A stretch of 64,000 nt of DNA from Lantana camara. Lineage: Eukaryota; Streptophyta; Magnoliopsida; Lamiales; Verbenaceae. Positions within the stretch are counted from its first letter, which is position 1, and the number at the start of each line of letters is the position of its first letter. Positions 12,781-23,381 of this stretch are shown in pieces. The stretch is from positions 40,450,001 through 40,514,000 of the forward strand of contig CM074864.1 in the NCBI GenBank assembly GCA_037501455.1, written 5' to 3'. The position numbers and the translations under genes were made by a program. The notes under the pieces were generated by a model, which ran no database searches, was not told the origin of the DNA, and was given only the letters and a program-made list of their open reading frames with translations.

Positions 12781-13022
12781 ATTGAATAGTTGGGATTGTA
12801 TATATGGACTTGAATTGGTGATAATGAAATGCATGAATATTATGCTTCCGTTTTATTATTTATGCATGTTGGTATTTAATGAGGGTTAGTCCCACCTAGC
12901 TAGAGATTTATTTTCTTTTGTCACCCGTTCGCTATAGTTTTGGTTCATGTACGGATTACCCATTTCGTATTTGGACTGAGCTATAGTGCGGGGGTGTGGC
13001 ATCTCGGCGTTCCGGGTGCTAC
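12781..13022 (+). mobile_element. Element C, end of 3' LTR
   Basis: Contains the LTR-end module seen in elements B and D: CCACCTAGCT, CACCCGTTCGCTATAG, AGTGCGGGGGTGTGGC, then GGGTGCTACA ending at 13022. The next bases (gtaca) resume transposase coding. C is therefore inserted in the CACTA TNP2 gene. Confidence 0.75.
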
Positions 13023-14665
13023 AGTACAAAAGGAAAAACAAAGGATAACTTGAATGCTAGGAAAGATCTACAAATGATGAATATTAGAAAACCCTTGCAC
13101 CCGATTCCACAAGCTTCGGGAGGTTTTTACCTACCTGCTATTGTTGCTACTATGAGTAATGCTGAAAAGAGTATATTTTGCTAGGTGTTGAAAATTTTAA
13201 AACCACCTGATGGTTATGCTTATAATATCTCACGCCATGTTAATGTCGAAAAGAAAACGATTTGGGGTTTGAAAAGCCATGATAACCATGTTCTTATACA
13301 AAGTATCCTTCCGATTGCCCTGCGTAGGGTATTGCCAAAAAACGTTGTTGAGGCATTTATTGAACTAAGCAACTTTTTTACGACGATATGCTGTAAAGTG
13401 AATACTATGGCTGATCTAGAAAAGATCCAAGATAGTATTGCCCTCACGCTTTGTCAGTTAGAGAAATATTTTCCACCAGCTTTTTTTGATATAATGGAAC
13501 ATCTACCTATACACTTAGCAGAGGAGGCATTACTAGCTGGACTTGTTCAATTCCGATGGATGTATCCTATAGAGAGGTAAAATTAAATATTTTCTTCATC
13601 TTCTTATTTTTTTTGTTATTAGTGTCATTAAAATATTTATTGGCTAATAGGTATTTGGGCACCTTAAAAAAATACGTGCGTAATCGAGCACATCCAGAAG
13701 GATCAATTGGTAGGGGATACTTGATGGAAGAGTGCAAGAATTTTTGTTCGAGATACCTCAATAATGTAGAAACCAAAGAGAATCGATTACCTCGAAATGA
13801 TGAAGGAGATGATCACACTGGTCGTGGTTTGTATGAAGGAAAGAGAATTATAATAGATCCAATTACTTTAATGAAAATCCACCGGTATGTGCTACAAAAC
13901 TCCGATATAGTTGCACCATATGCGAAGTAAGTAGTTTTCTTATTCAAGCCTTAGTAAATATTAATCCCTAGATTAATGCATGTTATTCATTAATAGTGAT
14001 ATGCTTGATTAGGGATCATGAATTATTGACTAGAACGAAGAAACCACCAACAACTCCAATGGAAGTTCAACGCATCCACAATGAAACTTTTTCTGAGTGG
14101 TTAAAATCTAATGAAAGTTTTCATTAGTTATGTTGCACTAACAATAAAGATATAATATTTTTTGTTTAAATTAAAATCTAACATTTTTAATGAAAAATAG
14201 GTGCAAAGTTTGAGAGAAACCGCTGATCCACCACTTCCAGATCAATTAATTGCTCTAGAAAATGGCCCAATTGAACATTCAAAGAGCTACAATGCTTGTA
14301 TTGTTCGAGGAAGTCTTCGACTATTCCTGAGGGTAGTCGGCGAGTACTCGACCGTATGGTTCCTAGGTCGAACTGGGGTCGACCATCCCGGGGCCCACTC
14401 CGATGAGCCTTTTGTCTTTGCAAGTCAAGCACAACAAGTGTGGTATATTGCTGATCCCTTAGAACCAGAATGGAATGTGGTGGTACCTTTATCGAGAAGA
14501 GACAACTATGATGTCTATTCGACAATTGAACCTGAACCTCACTGTAGAATACAATTAGATGATAGAATTTTTACTTCAGATAAGGATTGTTGTTGGGTTA
14601 GGGAAGAAGTTGATGGAATTATTGTTGATGAAGGGAATACAAGAATAGAGGATGATGAAACATAG
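13023..14665 (+). pseudogene. CACTA TNP2 transposase, C-terminal part (DUF4218 and DUF4216), broken
   Basis: Catalytic-type CACTA transposase; only its C-terminal half is here because element C cut it. The first exon starts with TKDNLNARKDL. An in-frame TAG at 13183-13185 interrupts it. Then comes a DUF4218 region (13186-13577, with GLKSHDNHVLIQSILPIALR), which continues after a 73-bp intron (about 13578-13650) with YLGTLKKYVRNRAHPEGSI. A further exon starts near 14010. The last exon, 14201-14665, carries a DUF4216-like stretch (FASQAQQVWYIADPLEPEW). Part of that domain seems replaced by unrelated sequence near 14320-14400. Not functional as it stands. Confidence 0.85.
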
Positions 14666-15093
14666 AGAGATGCAAATTATTTAAATTTGTAATTACATCT
14701 ATTTTGATTTTCAAAGAAGTTCTTGAATAGTTAAATCTTTGTGTTTTGTTGCATATAGTTGAATCTTTGTGTTTTGTGGTTGGTGACTCAGGGACTTGGT
14801 GGTATAATTAGAATTTCATGTAGTTTGCTTTCGCCTAAATTGCTTCTTCGCTTTCGACTTTTAGCATCGACATCTCCAAATCCGGTAATGGGTATGTCGA
14901 ATACTGTACAAGCTATTGACATTTTTCTAATATTTTTCACCAATTTTTAGTTTATTTTTGTTACTACAGGCTATGGATCTTTTCATATATATTCCTATTG
15001 TTCGACTTACAAAATAAGGAGTCTATTATAGTTATAAGACCAAAACCTCCTATGAAATTCGAAACCCCCTTTAGTCCTGACACTCCACGAGTC
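14666..15093. other. CACTA interior without recognised genes
   Basis: About 430 bp between the TNP2 stop and the MRS2 fragment. A short repeat (gaatctttgtgttttgt) occurs near 14730 and 14760. The DNA just left of the MRS2 exon on the plus strand has an open antisense frame that does not match the transporter. Confidence 0.5.
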
Positions 15094-15176
15094 TCCAGCT
15101 GAATGTCGATAAAGTCTTCTGTGTCATCAGTGTACTCCTTCAGCAGAGTCAGCTTATTGAGGGTGCTGTCAATGAC
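15094..15176 (-). pseudogene. MRS2/MGT (CorA-type Mg2+ transporter) exon fragment
   Basis: The minus strand encodes about 27 residues, STLNKLTLLKEY followed by TDDTEDFIDIQL. This matches the conserved segment of plant MRS2 magnesium channels just before the first transmembrane helix, where family members read like TLNKLTxLKEYxDDTEDxINIQLD. Homology stops after IQLE. The expected helix and GMN signature are absent, so a single exon piece is present. It lies antisense to the CACTA genes, consistent with capture of host DNA. Identified by recognition only; no alignment was run. Confidence 0.72.
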
Positions 15177-15949
15177 AATCACATTACCTTGAATATATTT
15201 GACGTGATTAATATATCACAAAAGTCTTTAGATGTTTATGAGAAATGTCTTTAGAAATGTCTTTCGATAATTGGAGATGTGTTTGATTTAATAGAAAATT
15301 AGTTAAGACTAAGTTTCTGTATTTCTAATAACCCATATCAAATATAATATTAAATAAACTTATTTATATTGGCACATCTAAGATTAAATCATAAAAATTC
15401 ATATAATATTAAATAAACTTATTTATACTAATCTTACTTGAAAAGCACATCTAAGATTAAATCATAAAAATTCATCTGGCCTATCAAATGCCCCCTAAAA
15501 TGATTATTTTCGCAATAATTAAATAAATAATCCAACATAGTTCCTTTCATCTTTAAGATATATTTGTTAGACCATATCACATTATAAAATATCTATAAGA
15601 TATATTTGATCTTTCGATTTTTATGATTCGATAAACTCAACCAAAATGAAAATCGATTATAATTTTTTTATAAATTAAACTGTAATTTTATAATTTATAT
15701 CTAGTTTTTCTCGATTCTTCTTTCTTAATTAGTTTCTTCAAATCTGGAGTCCGATCCTGACCGGTAGGGAAAATGAAGTGTAAAAAAGTTCCAATTCTTT
15801 TTTGATAGAAAAAAATTTCAATTCAAGATGACTATAGATTAATAATTTTTAGTTTATTTTTTACCTCACAAGTAATATATTTAGACGCAGAAATATCTTG
15901 TATATATATATTGGCTAAAGAATAAATATTAATAGTGAGAGTTGTCTTT
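15177..15949. other. AT-rich CACTA interior without genes
   Basis: Apart from the tandem duplication above I see nothing recognisable. The right part leads into the eL37 promoter-like segment and may be captured upstream DNA. Confidence 0.5.
15345..15470. repeat. Imperfect tandem duplication, about 65 bp unit
   Basis: Two copies of a unit containing ataatattaaataaactta and catctaagattaaatcat lie side by side, with a short insertion in the second. No coding. Confidence 0.75.
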
Positions 15950-16008
15950 TACTTATAAAAGCAATACTAATAGGGTTTCTCGGAATCTCGGTGAACAAGA
16001 AAACAAAT
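15950..16008 (+). promoter_or_regulatory. eL37 promoter/5' leader piece, upstream of element D
   Basis: A TATA-like TTATAAAAG at 15953-15961 is followed by TAGGGTTT at 15971-15978. The reverse complement of that is AAACCCTA, the telo-box common at plant ribosomal-protein gene starts. The segment ends in CAAAT (16004-16008), the target duplication of element D, and continues at 28723. It is probably the promoter and leader of the eL37 fragment at 28791. Confidence 0.55.
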
Positions 16009-19000
16009 TGTAACGCCCCGACTTTTCGGACATAAAGGTAGAGCGTATGTGTTTACCTAATTGCGCGAATTAATTGTTTTACGTGTTTTATATTTAATTT
16101 TATAATAATTGTTATTATTTTATTATATTATATTATATTATTTTATTTTAATATTATTAATTTTATATATATATATGTTTCGTATTATATATATATATAT
16201 ATATATATATGTTTAATTATATTATTATTAATTTAATGATTATGCTAATTATATATTATGTTAATTAATCATGTTTTAATTAATTAATTGATTATTTATA
16301 TATATATATATATTTATACGTACAATATATTTTTGCATGAAGATTTTAATTATGCATGCAACCTAATATATTTTTGCATGAAATTTTATGTATTTATGCA
16401 TGAATTGTTTGGAATATGCATGTTGTTCATTTTGTGCTTCGTTCTCTTATGATATGATATCTAATTGCCACGAATTTGTAATATGTCGTACATATATGTG
16501 TTATGGACATGATTTTATGCTCAAATTATGTTTTTGAATTCATTTGTTATGTTAACGAATTAAATTTTAATTGAGGAACCAAAACGGGAGCTAACGAGCA
16601 CTTAGCGTACCCTTGGTTCCGAATTTAATATCTTGAGCTCGGGAACTCGGATTCGAGTTCCGTCAACTCCGTTGAACTCGTAACGAAAATTATAGTTTAG
16701 TAAACTTAGCCTTATAATTTTCCCAATTCATTTGAAACTCCGAAATCCAACCGAAAAACGAAACGGAGACCAACTTGACCTTGTTGCACTAATTCAGCCA
16801 TAACTTGGCCAAACCACAACCAAATTAACCATGGTTTGATTCCTTTAAACCCTAACTCAACCACCTATCTAGATATTTCAAGCCTTGACCGAGATTATCA
16901 TCACACAAACCCCAAACATCAGCCAAAGCTACTGTTTTTCTCTCCAGTCCCGTAACCCTTCATCCCTTGGAGATTTTGGAGCTCAAATCTCCTCCAAACT
17001 TCAACCAATCATCAAGGTAAGCTTAAGGTTGTATTGTATGATTAATTCTGATCATTTTCATCCTTCCATTCACAAGTTTGAGCATGGTTTCATCCATTCT
17101 GGGTCATTTTACCGAAAAGTGGAGTTTTTGTATAAATTCTTGATCTCCTTTGATTCTCAATGATTTTGATTGATTCCAAGCCTGAGATTAATTGCTTTAA
17201 CATCCTCATATCAATTATGATCTTTGCTTTCGTGTTTGTTGAGATATATATGAGATATCATTTATGAAATTTTCAGAAAATTCCACATGAAGGTCACGTA
17301 TGCTTCCATGCCTTGATTGATCACTTTTGGAACTGATTTGTGTGTTCATCTAGAGTCTTTTGCTGCATATTTGTGACCTTAACATACCTGAACATGTTGG
17401 TTGAAGATTGATTGGGTTTGGCTCTGTTTTCCGTCGAGTATGCCCTGTTTTTGACCTGGAAAAGTTGCTGTCAAAGTGCTGCGTTTCTCCTTTCTTTTGC
17501 TGTCCGTTTTCGTGGCTTTGTGGTATGGGTTGTGGCTGATTTCTTGCTGTAATTCATGCCTTGTATTGCTGCATGTTTTGCTCCAATTTCATCTTGGAAC
17601 GTTGCTCTGTTTCTGCGCCATTTCTGTCAAAACAGAGACTGCTGCTGCTGCACGACACCGGCGTGCCGTTTCTGCCCGTTCCAGCGAGGAACGGGGGTGC
17701 TGTGTGGATTGGAGCTGCTGTACCGAGACACGGGGGTGTCTCGGTCCAGGCGGGGAGGGTGTCACCCCGTTTTTCTGAATTCTTTAGCCTGCATTTTCTT
17801 CTTCTTCCTCGCGTGAATATTGTTGCTGCTACTGTTTTGTGGTTGTATGGCTGTATATATATATATATATGTCTGTGTTGTGTGTGTATTGATTGTGTAA
17901 TATGTGTGCATGCATGTGTTGCATGCATGTAAATTATATATAGTATATAATATGTATATAATATAGAGTATATATGCATGTATGCTTGGGTGTGTGTGTA
18001 CGTGAATATATATATATATATGTAATGTGTATATATGTTATTATATTATATGATTATATGTATATATTATATTATATGTATATTTATTATATATTTTAAT
18101 TATTATTTGATTTAATTTAATTATTGAAATTAATTGATTTCCATTTCGCGTATTTATTCTACCGACTATTGATTGAACGTTTTATTTGTTTTATTCCTAA
18201 ATGTGAATTTGAATAATATGTGTTGTGCTTATTAAATGAATTTTAGATTAATTGTTATGCATTATGAATTTATAAATTTATGAATGTTAGGAATATTGTA
18301 AATTTATGAAATTATGAATTTATGAAATTATGAAATTGAATAAAATATATGAACGAATGATTTGATTATATGATTTAAATTCTTTAATCGTGCACATGAA
18401 CATTTTTATAATATAACATGATCATTTATGCATTCATGTCATATTCACTTCATTGCCGAGCGTCATTTGTGGTCATTGTGTCTCATACCTTTTCTTTTGC
18501 ACAGATTCGGGTTTTGTCGGAGACGAGGGCGAGCATTGAGACGCTTGTGCCTTTATTTTGCTTTGGTAAAGGTGGGTTTTTCTTCTATTAGTTAAAACAA
18601 CCCTATAAATCCCTTATGTGTAAAGTTTTAAGCCAAAATAATATATTTATATCAATCGAGTCATTTTGGGTAAATGATTTCAAATGTATGACCCCCTTTT
18701 TAATTGTGAAACCCTACCTTATGTTTGGCGAGACACATTTATATATATGCTTATACGGGCCCCGGGACTTAGTATATGTGGCTAACCGAGGAAGCAAGGG
18801 CTGACGGGGATCCCATATACTAGTTCCAACCAAACTACGGTGATACCGGCCCTCGCTAGGAGGTTTAGCGAGGAATGGGAGCTGAGTGCCCTTGGGGGAT
18901 TCATGTACCCCCATTGGCCTATGTATGAACCGGTGGTCAGGTCTAGCTAACTTGTCCACCACCCGGAGGAAGAAGGTGTATATGTATGACTATGATCATT

Positions 19001-19732
19001 TATGTATGTGCATGAAAGATATGTATGACCACCAATAATTATGATATGATTACACGAGGAGAAGGTTGGAGATTGTGCACGCTCACTCGCCGAGCTTAAA
19101 CCCTTATGAACAATTATGAAGGAAAATGAACGTCGTAATCCCGTTGATGTCTTCATTGTTTTAACCACTTGATAAATTCTTATCAAACTTCACACGGGAT
19201 TAGGGCTTGCATGTATGTGTTTAATTTATGCGATACGATATATCTTATGCCCCGTTTTTATACCCACCAGTCTCTTTTAGACTGAACCCGGTTGTTTTCA
19301 GCGGTTTTGTGCAGGTATAGGAGTGCTAGGCGGGAATACAAGTCGTCTAGGTCTTGCATTTGTGTTTAGTACTTCTTTTCAGTCTCATATTCATACTCTG
19401 GTTGCTACTTTTGTATTTGATCCTGTTATAGATTGGAGCGTTACGATTTTGTAGGCCATGAGTGCCATTGCATATTTGAATGCTCTTGTATATCTATTTT
19501 TGGAGCTTGGTGGCTCACTGTATATGCTTTATCGTTATGGCTTCCGCAAAACTTTCTTTAACTCTGATTCCTTATGTTTCTTGAGTTGATTGGTTTAGGG
19601 GTTAGTCCCGCCTAGCATAGCGTGTGTGTGTGTCCCCGTTCGCCGCGGATTTGGCCCGTGTATGGACTTCCATTTCATATACGGGTCAGGTCTCGGTGCG
19701 GGGGATGTGGTACCTTACGCTCGGGTGCTACA
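16009..19732 (+). mobile_element. Element D, LTR 1
   Basis: A 3724-bp LTR from TGTAACGCCCCGACTTTTC to CGGGTGCTACA. It is preceded by target duplication CAAAT (16004-16008) and followed by a primer site. It has several AT microsatellites and GC-rich hairpins at 17675-17695 and 17722-17745. Open frames inside it recur in LTR 2 and show no protein domain. Confidence 0.93.
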
Positions 19733-19740
19733 TCCTTAAG

Positions 19741-19753
19741 TGGTATCAGAGCC
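19741..19753 (+). other. Element D primer binding site 1 (tRNA-iMet)
   Basis: TGGTATCAGAGCC, eight bases after the LTR end. An identical site follows LTR 2 at 27110-27122. Confidence 0.93.
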
Positions 19754-19946
19754 TAGGGTTGCAAAACCCGGGCTCTAGTGTGGTGTTGAGTCAGTTAGGT
19801 CGTTTGGCTTTAGGAACAACTTGTCAATGTGTTGCATATGCATTGTTTACGTGCTTGTGTGCTCTAAATCTTGAATTTTGATCGAATTAATTGCACATGC
19901 ATGCATGGACTAAAAATAGCATGCATTTTAGTGCTTCTTGAACAGG

Positions 19947-20216
19947 ATGCCTCCACGTAGACATCGTGAGAGATCTCCCGGACATCGTCGTCATCATGAT
20001 CGATCCCCTACGCCTCCACCTCAACCACAAGCACCATCGATGGATATGGGGAATTTTATGGAAGCAGTTTTCAACTATGTCGAGCATAGGAGGGCTCAAG
20101 CTCCCCCACCACAACAAGCAGAACAACCGGAGCCTCCACCAAATCATAATAATAGAGACCCTCATGGGGTGTTTCTGAGCTACAACCCCCCTTCGATTTT
20201 TTGGTTCTATCGATGA
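19947..20216 (+). pseudogene. Element D gag, N-terminal fragment
   Basis: Starts at ATG 19947 (MPPRRHRERSPG). It is rich in Arg, Pro and His, followed by NFMEAVFNYVEHRRAQ, a gypsy gag N-terminus. The frame is lost in a T-run near 20195, where the sequence would continue as GSIDDAVSEGWLIRVERI. The bulk of the capsid domain is missing, deleted between this point and the zinc knuckles. Confidence 0.8.
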
Positions 20217-20235
20217 TGCGGTCTCGGAGGGTTGG

Positions 20236-21072
20236 TTGATTCGAGTAGAGAGGATACCTGGAGTCCGACAGTCTACTACGCAAGGGGAGGAAATCAAAAA
20301 GAAGGATCCGGTTGTTAGAGCTCCAATGGGAAGAGGTTCCGGATCGAATTCGGGAAAGAGGCCGATGATTCAAGCTAGTCCGCTTCCTAAAGGTCCATTT
20401 AAGAAACCTCGGTTTGGAGGACAAGGTTCTAAGGCCGCACCGACTCGACCAAAGGCTCTACCCATGGCGCCAACGAGGGATCGACAAGGTCCGAGTGAGG
20501 CGAGATTGGCTCAAGCTCCTTGTACACATTGTGGAGGACCAACTCATAATTACTATAACTGTCGGAGGAGGTTGAATTTGTGCTTTATATGTGGAAAAGG
20601 CGACCATATGGCGGATACTTGCCCCTATAAAGACCCCGGATATCAAAGACGAGTTCAAAGGCCAATGATCCCGGCTCGTGCTTACGCCATCGAAGGTGAG
20701 GAGCAAGATGCCGAGATCAGTCCCACAGCAGTGGTAGAAGGTACCCTATGCATACATAACATGAGCATTCATGCACTCTTTGATTCGAGTGCCACGCATT
20801 CCTTTATTTCTTGTGACTTAGTTGCTATTCTGTGCTTGCTTGTTATTTGCTTTTCCTTCTGTTGTTTGGTGAGTTCGCCACTGGATGGTAGTCTTCAGAC
20901 AGATCAGTTGATTCGGGAGTGTTCAGTTTTGATTGAAGGAAAGAATATCCGGCTGATTTGGAAGAGTTTAAGGATTCAATTAGAGGTATTACTTAAAGTT
21001 GGATATATACGGCCAAGATCGTCCCATTGGGGTGCTCCGGCTGCTTTATGGTATTTGGATAAGTTGTGGTAA
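20236..21072 (+). pseudogene. Element D gag zinc knuckles fused to protease and RT start, internally deleted
   Basis: A 278-codon open stretch. Two CCHC knuckles (C96-C99-H104-C109 and C116-C119-H124-C129) are followed by a retropepsin start, where LFDSSATHSFIS (residues 181-192) replaces the usual DSG/DTG triad with DSS. After residue 192 most of the protease is missing. The frame then passes into the beginning of RT (VGYIRPRSSHWGAP, residues 254-267), where another deletion removes the central RT. The protease should be inactive on the missing catalytic Gly and the deletion. Confidence 0.82.
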
Positions 21073-21480
21073 TCTTCATCGATGACATCTTGGTTTATTC
21101 GAGAACTCCGGAGGATCATGCAAGGCACCTCAGGATGGTGTTGGATACCTTAAGAGAACATCGGATTGTATGCTAAGTTTAGCAAAGGCGAGTTTTGGAT
21201 TGATCAGGTAACATTTCTGGGTCATATTATTTCAAGGAAAGGTTTGGAGGTAGACCCTTCTAAGTTTGAGACGGTTATTCAATGGCAAAGCCCGAAAATG
21301 TTTCAGAAGTAAAGAGTTTCTGGGGTTTGGCAGATTACTATCGAAGATTTGTACAGGATTTTCGAAGATTACAGCTCCTTTAACCCGAGTGACTAAGAAG
21401 GTGGTTAAGTTTGAGTGGGACGAGGCATGTGAGGATAGCTTTCATCTTGTAAGGGAAAGTTGACCACCGCTCCTGTATTA
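21060..21480 (+). pseudogene. Element D RT C-terminal part
   Basis: Read across two frames, this gives [15 protein letters not shown], then [21 protein letters not shown] and the connection segment FVQDFSKITAPLTRVTKK. These are the RT palm FxDD motif and thumb/connection of gypsy elements. At least one frameshift (near 21170) and the upstream deletion disable it. Confidence 0.82.
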
Positions 21481-21481
21481 G

Positions 21482-22254
21482 CACTTCCCGAAGGTACAGA
21501 AAGAAATACGGTTTATACGGACGCCTAAAAAGGAAGGTTTGGGATGTGTGTCGATGCAAAATGGAAGAGTAATCGCTTATGCCTAAAGGAAATTGAAAGA
21601 GCATGAACAGAATTACCCACTCATGATTTGGAATTAGTGGCAGTGATCTTTGCTTTGGGTAAGCGGAGACACTATCTTCATGGAATTTCGTTCGAGGTCT
21701 TTTCTGATTACAAAAGTCTCCAATACTTACTCTCACATAAGGAATGGAACAAGAGACAACGGCATTGGATGGAACTTTTGGCGGATTATGAGGGTACAAT
21801 CCGATATCATCCCGGCAAAGCTAATTTGGTCGTGAATGCACTTAGTAGGAAAACTAGTGTGTCCAATGTGAAAGTGGAAATTGGAGATGAGAATGAGTTG
21901 TTCAGACTGAGGACTAGTATTCGGAATATTACGGTTCGACCAGATCTTAAACAGAGGTTATTTGATGCTCAGAGGATTGATCCCGAGGTTCAGAAATTAG
22001 CTGGGAAAGCTCGAGCTGATTCAGGATGTCCGTTTGGGTTTGATGATACGGGACTTCTAAGGTTCAAGAATAGAGTCGTTGTCCCGGAAGAATTAAACAG
22101 GATTATTCTTGAGGAAGCCCATCGGTCAGGGTATTCGATACATCCCGGAGGGAACAAGAGGTATAAGGATCTTAAGCGAATTTTGTTGGTGGAATGGATG
22201 AGAACGGGATGTTATCAACTTTGTGAAACACTGCATGACTTGTCCAGCGGTTAA
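21482..22254 (+). pseudogene. Element D RNase H and integrase zinc-finger region
   Basis: The RNase H segment includes LELVAVIFALGKRRHYLHG and VFSDYKSLQYL, then HPGKANLVVNALSRK, the usual RNase H end. The integrase N-terminal region follows (LNRIILEEAHRSGYSIHPGG). Stops occur near 21527 and 21583. The frame shifts near 22200, just before the CxxC half of the HHCC finger. Confidence 0.82.
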
Positions 22255-22813
22255 GGCGGAACATCAAAAGCCATCAGGGCTACTTCGATCATTGCCTATC
22301 CCGGATAGGAAATGGGAACAGATAGCTATGGATTTTGTTTCAGGATTACCGAAAGTGAGAGGAGGTTTTGATGGAATTTGGGTTATCGTGGACAGGTTGA
22401 CGAAATCCGCTCATTTTCTTGCAACCAGAATGTCCGATAAGTGGATAAGTTGGCTAAGAGATACAATGATGAGATTATCAGGCTCCATGGTGTACTTGTT
22501 AGTATTGTCTCGGATCGGGATCCCAGATTTACTTCAAGGTTATGGCAAGAATTGCAGAAGTGTTTGGGAACAAGGCTTCAATTCAGCACAGCTTTCCATC
22601 CTCAGACCGACGGACAATCAGAAAGGTTGATTAAGTATCTGGAGGATCTGTTGAGAGCATGTGCATTGGACTTTCAAAGTTCGTGGAATGAGCAGTTACA
22701 GATTAAGTATCAAGCCTCGATTGAAAGGGCCCTTATGGAGCTCCTTATGGACGTAAATATCGATTACCGTTGTTCTTGGACTTGGAGAAATGGAATTGGA
22801 CCAAGCAAGAAGG

Positions 22814-22845
<32 letters not shown>

Positions 22846-22912
22846 TCTAAGGTTGTACAAGAGGCTATTGATAAGGTTCAAATAATTAGACAACGGATGA
22901 AGGCCGCTTAGG
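22223..22912 (+). pseudogene. Element D integrase core, frameshifted
   Basis: Two overlapping frames carry the core: MDFVSGLPKVRGGFDGIWVI and VDRLTKSAHFLATRM in the first, then VSIVSDRDPRFTSRLWQEL and FHPQTDGQSERLIKYLEDLL in the second. Asp and Glu residues typical of the DDE triad are visible. The frame change is near 22430-22450. A run of 30 A residues (22814-22843) is inserted before SSKVVQEAIDKVQIIRQR. Confidence 0.82.
22814..22843 (+). repeat. A30 homopolymer in element D integrase region
   Basis: Thirty consecutive A in what was pol coding sequence. It may be slippage expansion of an A-rich codon run. Confidence 0.95.
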
Positions 22913-23347
22913 ATCGACAAAAGAGTTATGCAGATCTTCGGAGGAAGAAATTGGAGGTTGAGATTGGAGATAAGGTTTTTCTAAAGATTTTCCCACGAAA
23001 AGGGTTCTCAAGGATTTGACGAGGAGGAAAATTAAACCCTCGGTATATGGGACCATATGAGATTTTAGAGAAGATTGGGGATACGGTTTATCGATTGGAC
23101 TTGCCTCCGAAAGTATTATCGAGATGAGTCCGAGGTTCTACCAGTTGAAGAAGTGGAATTAGGACCGGATCTCACCTTCGTTCAGAAGCCGATTAAGATA
23201 TTGGATCGGAAGTTTCAGGAACTTCAAAATCGGCGTATTCCACTAGTCAAGGTTCTTTGGAGAAGTGATAAAACCGAAGAGGCTACGTGGGAGACGGAGG
23301 ATAAGATGAAAAGATTTCGCCCCGAGTTGTTTCCGAGTGAGCAATGA
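22913..23347 (+). pseudogene. Element D integrase C-terminus with chromodomain
   Basis: Runs through RQKSYADLRRKKLEVEIGD. It then ends in a chromodomain-like segment (ILDRKFQELQNRRIPLVKVL, then WRSDKTEEATWETEDKM). A C-terminal chromodomain with kilobase LTRs and a tRNA-iMet primer supports a Tekay/Del-type chromovirus origin. Broken by a TAG near 22910 and a TGA near 23018. Confidence 0.8.
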
Positions 23348-23368
23348 ATCCGAGGACGGATTCTTTTT

Positions 23369-23381
23369 AAGGGGGAGAGAT
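23369..23381 (+). other. Element D polypurine tract
   Basis: AAGGGGGAGAGA directly before LTR 2. The upstream sequence (cgaggacggattct) is shared with element B at 53581. Confidence 0.88.

Noticed and set aside
17476..17979. Cys-rich and His/Thr-rich open frames in LTR 1 (and again at 24841-25344 in LTR 2)
   Set aside because: They lie in an LTR, cover GC hairpins and microsatellites, and have no domain.
18616..19186. Short open frames in the LTRs of element D
   Set aside because: Repeated in LTR 2 with no similarity to known proteins; treated as LTR non-coding sequence.
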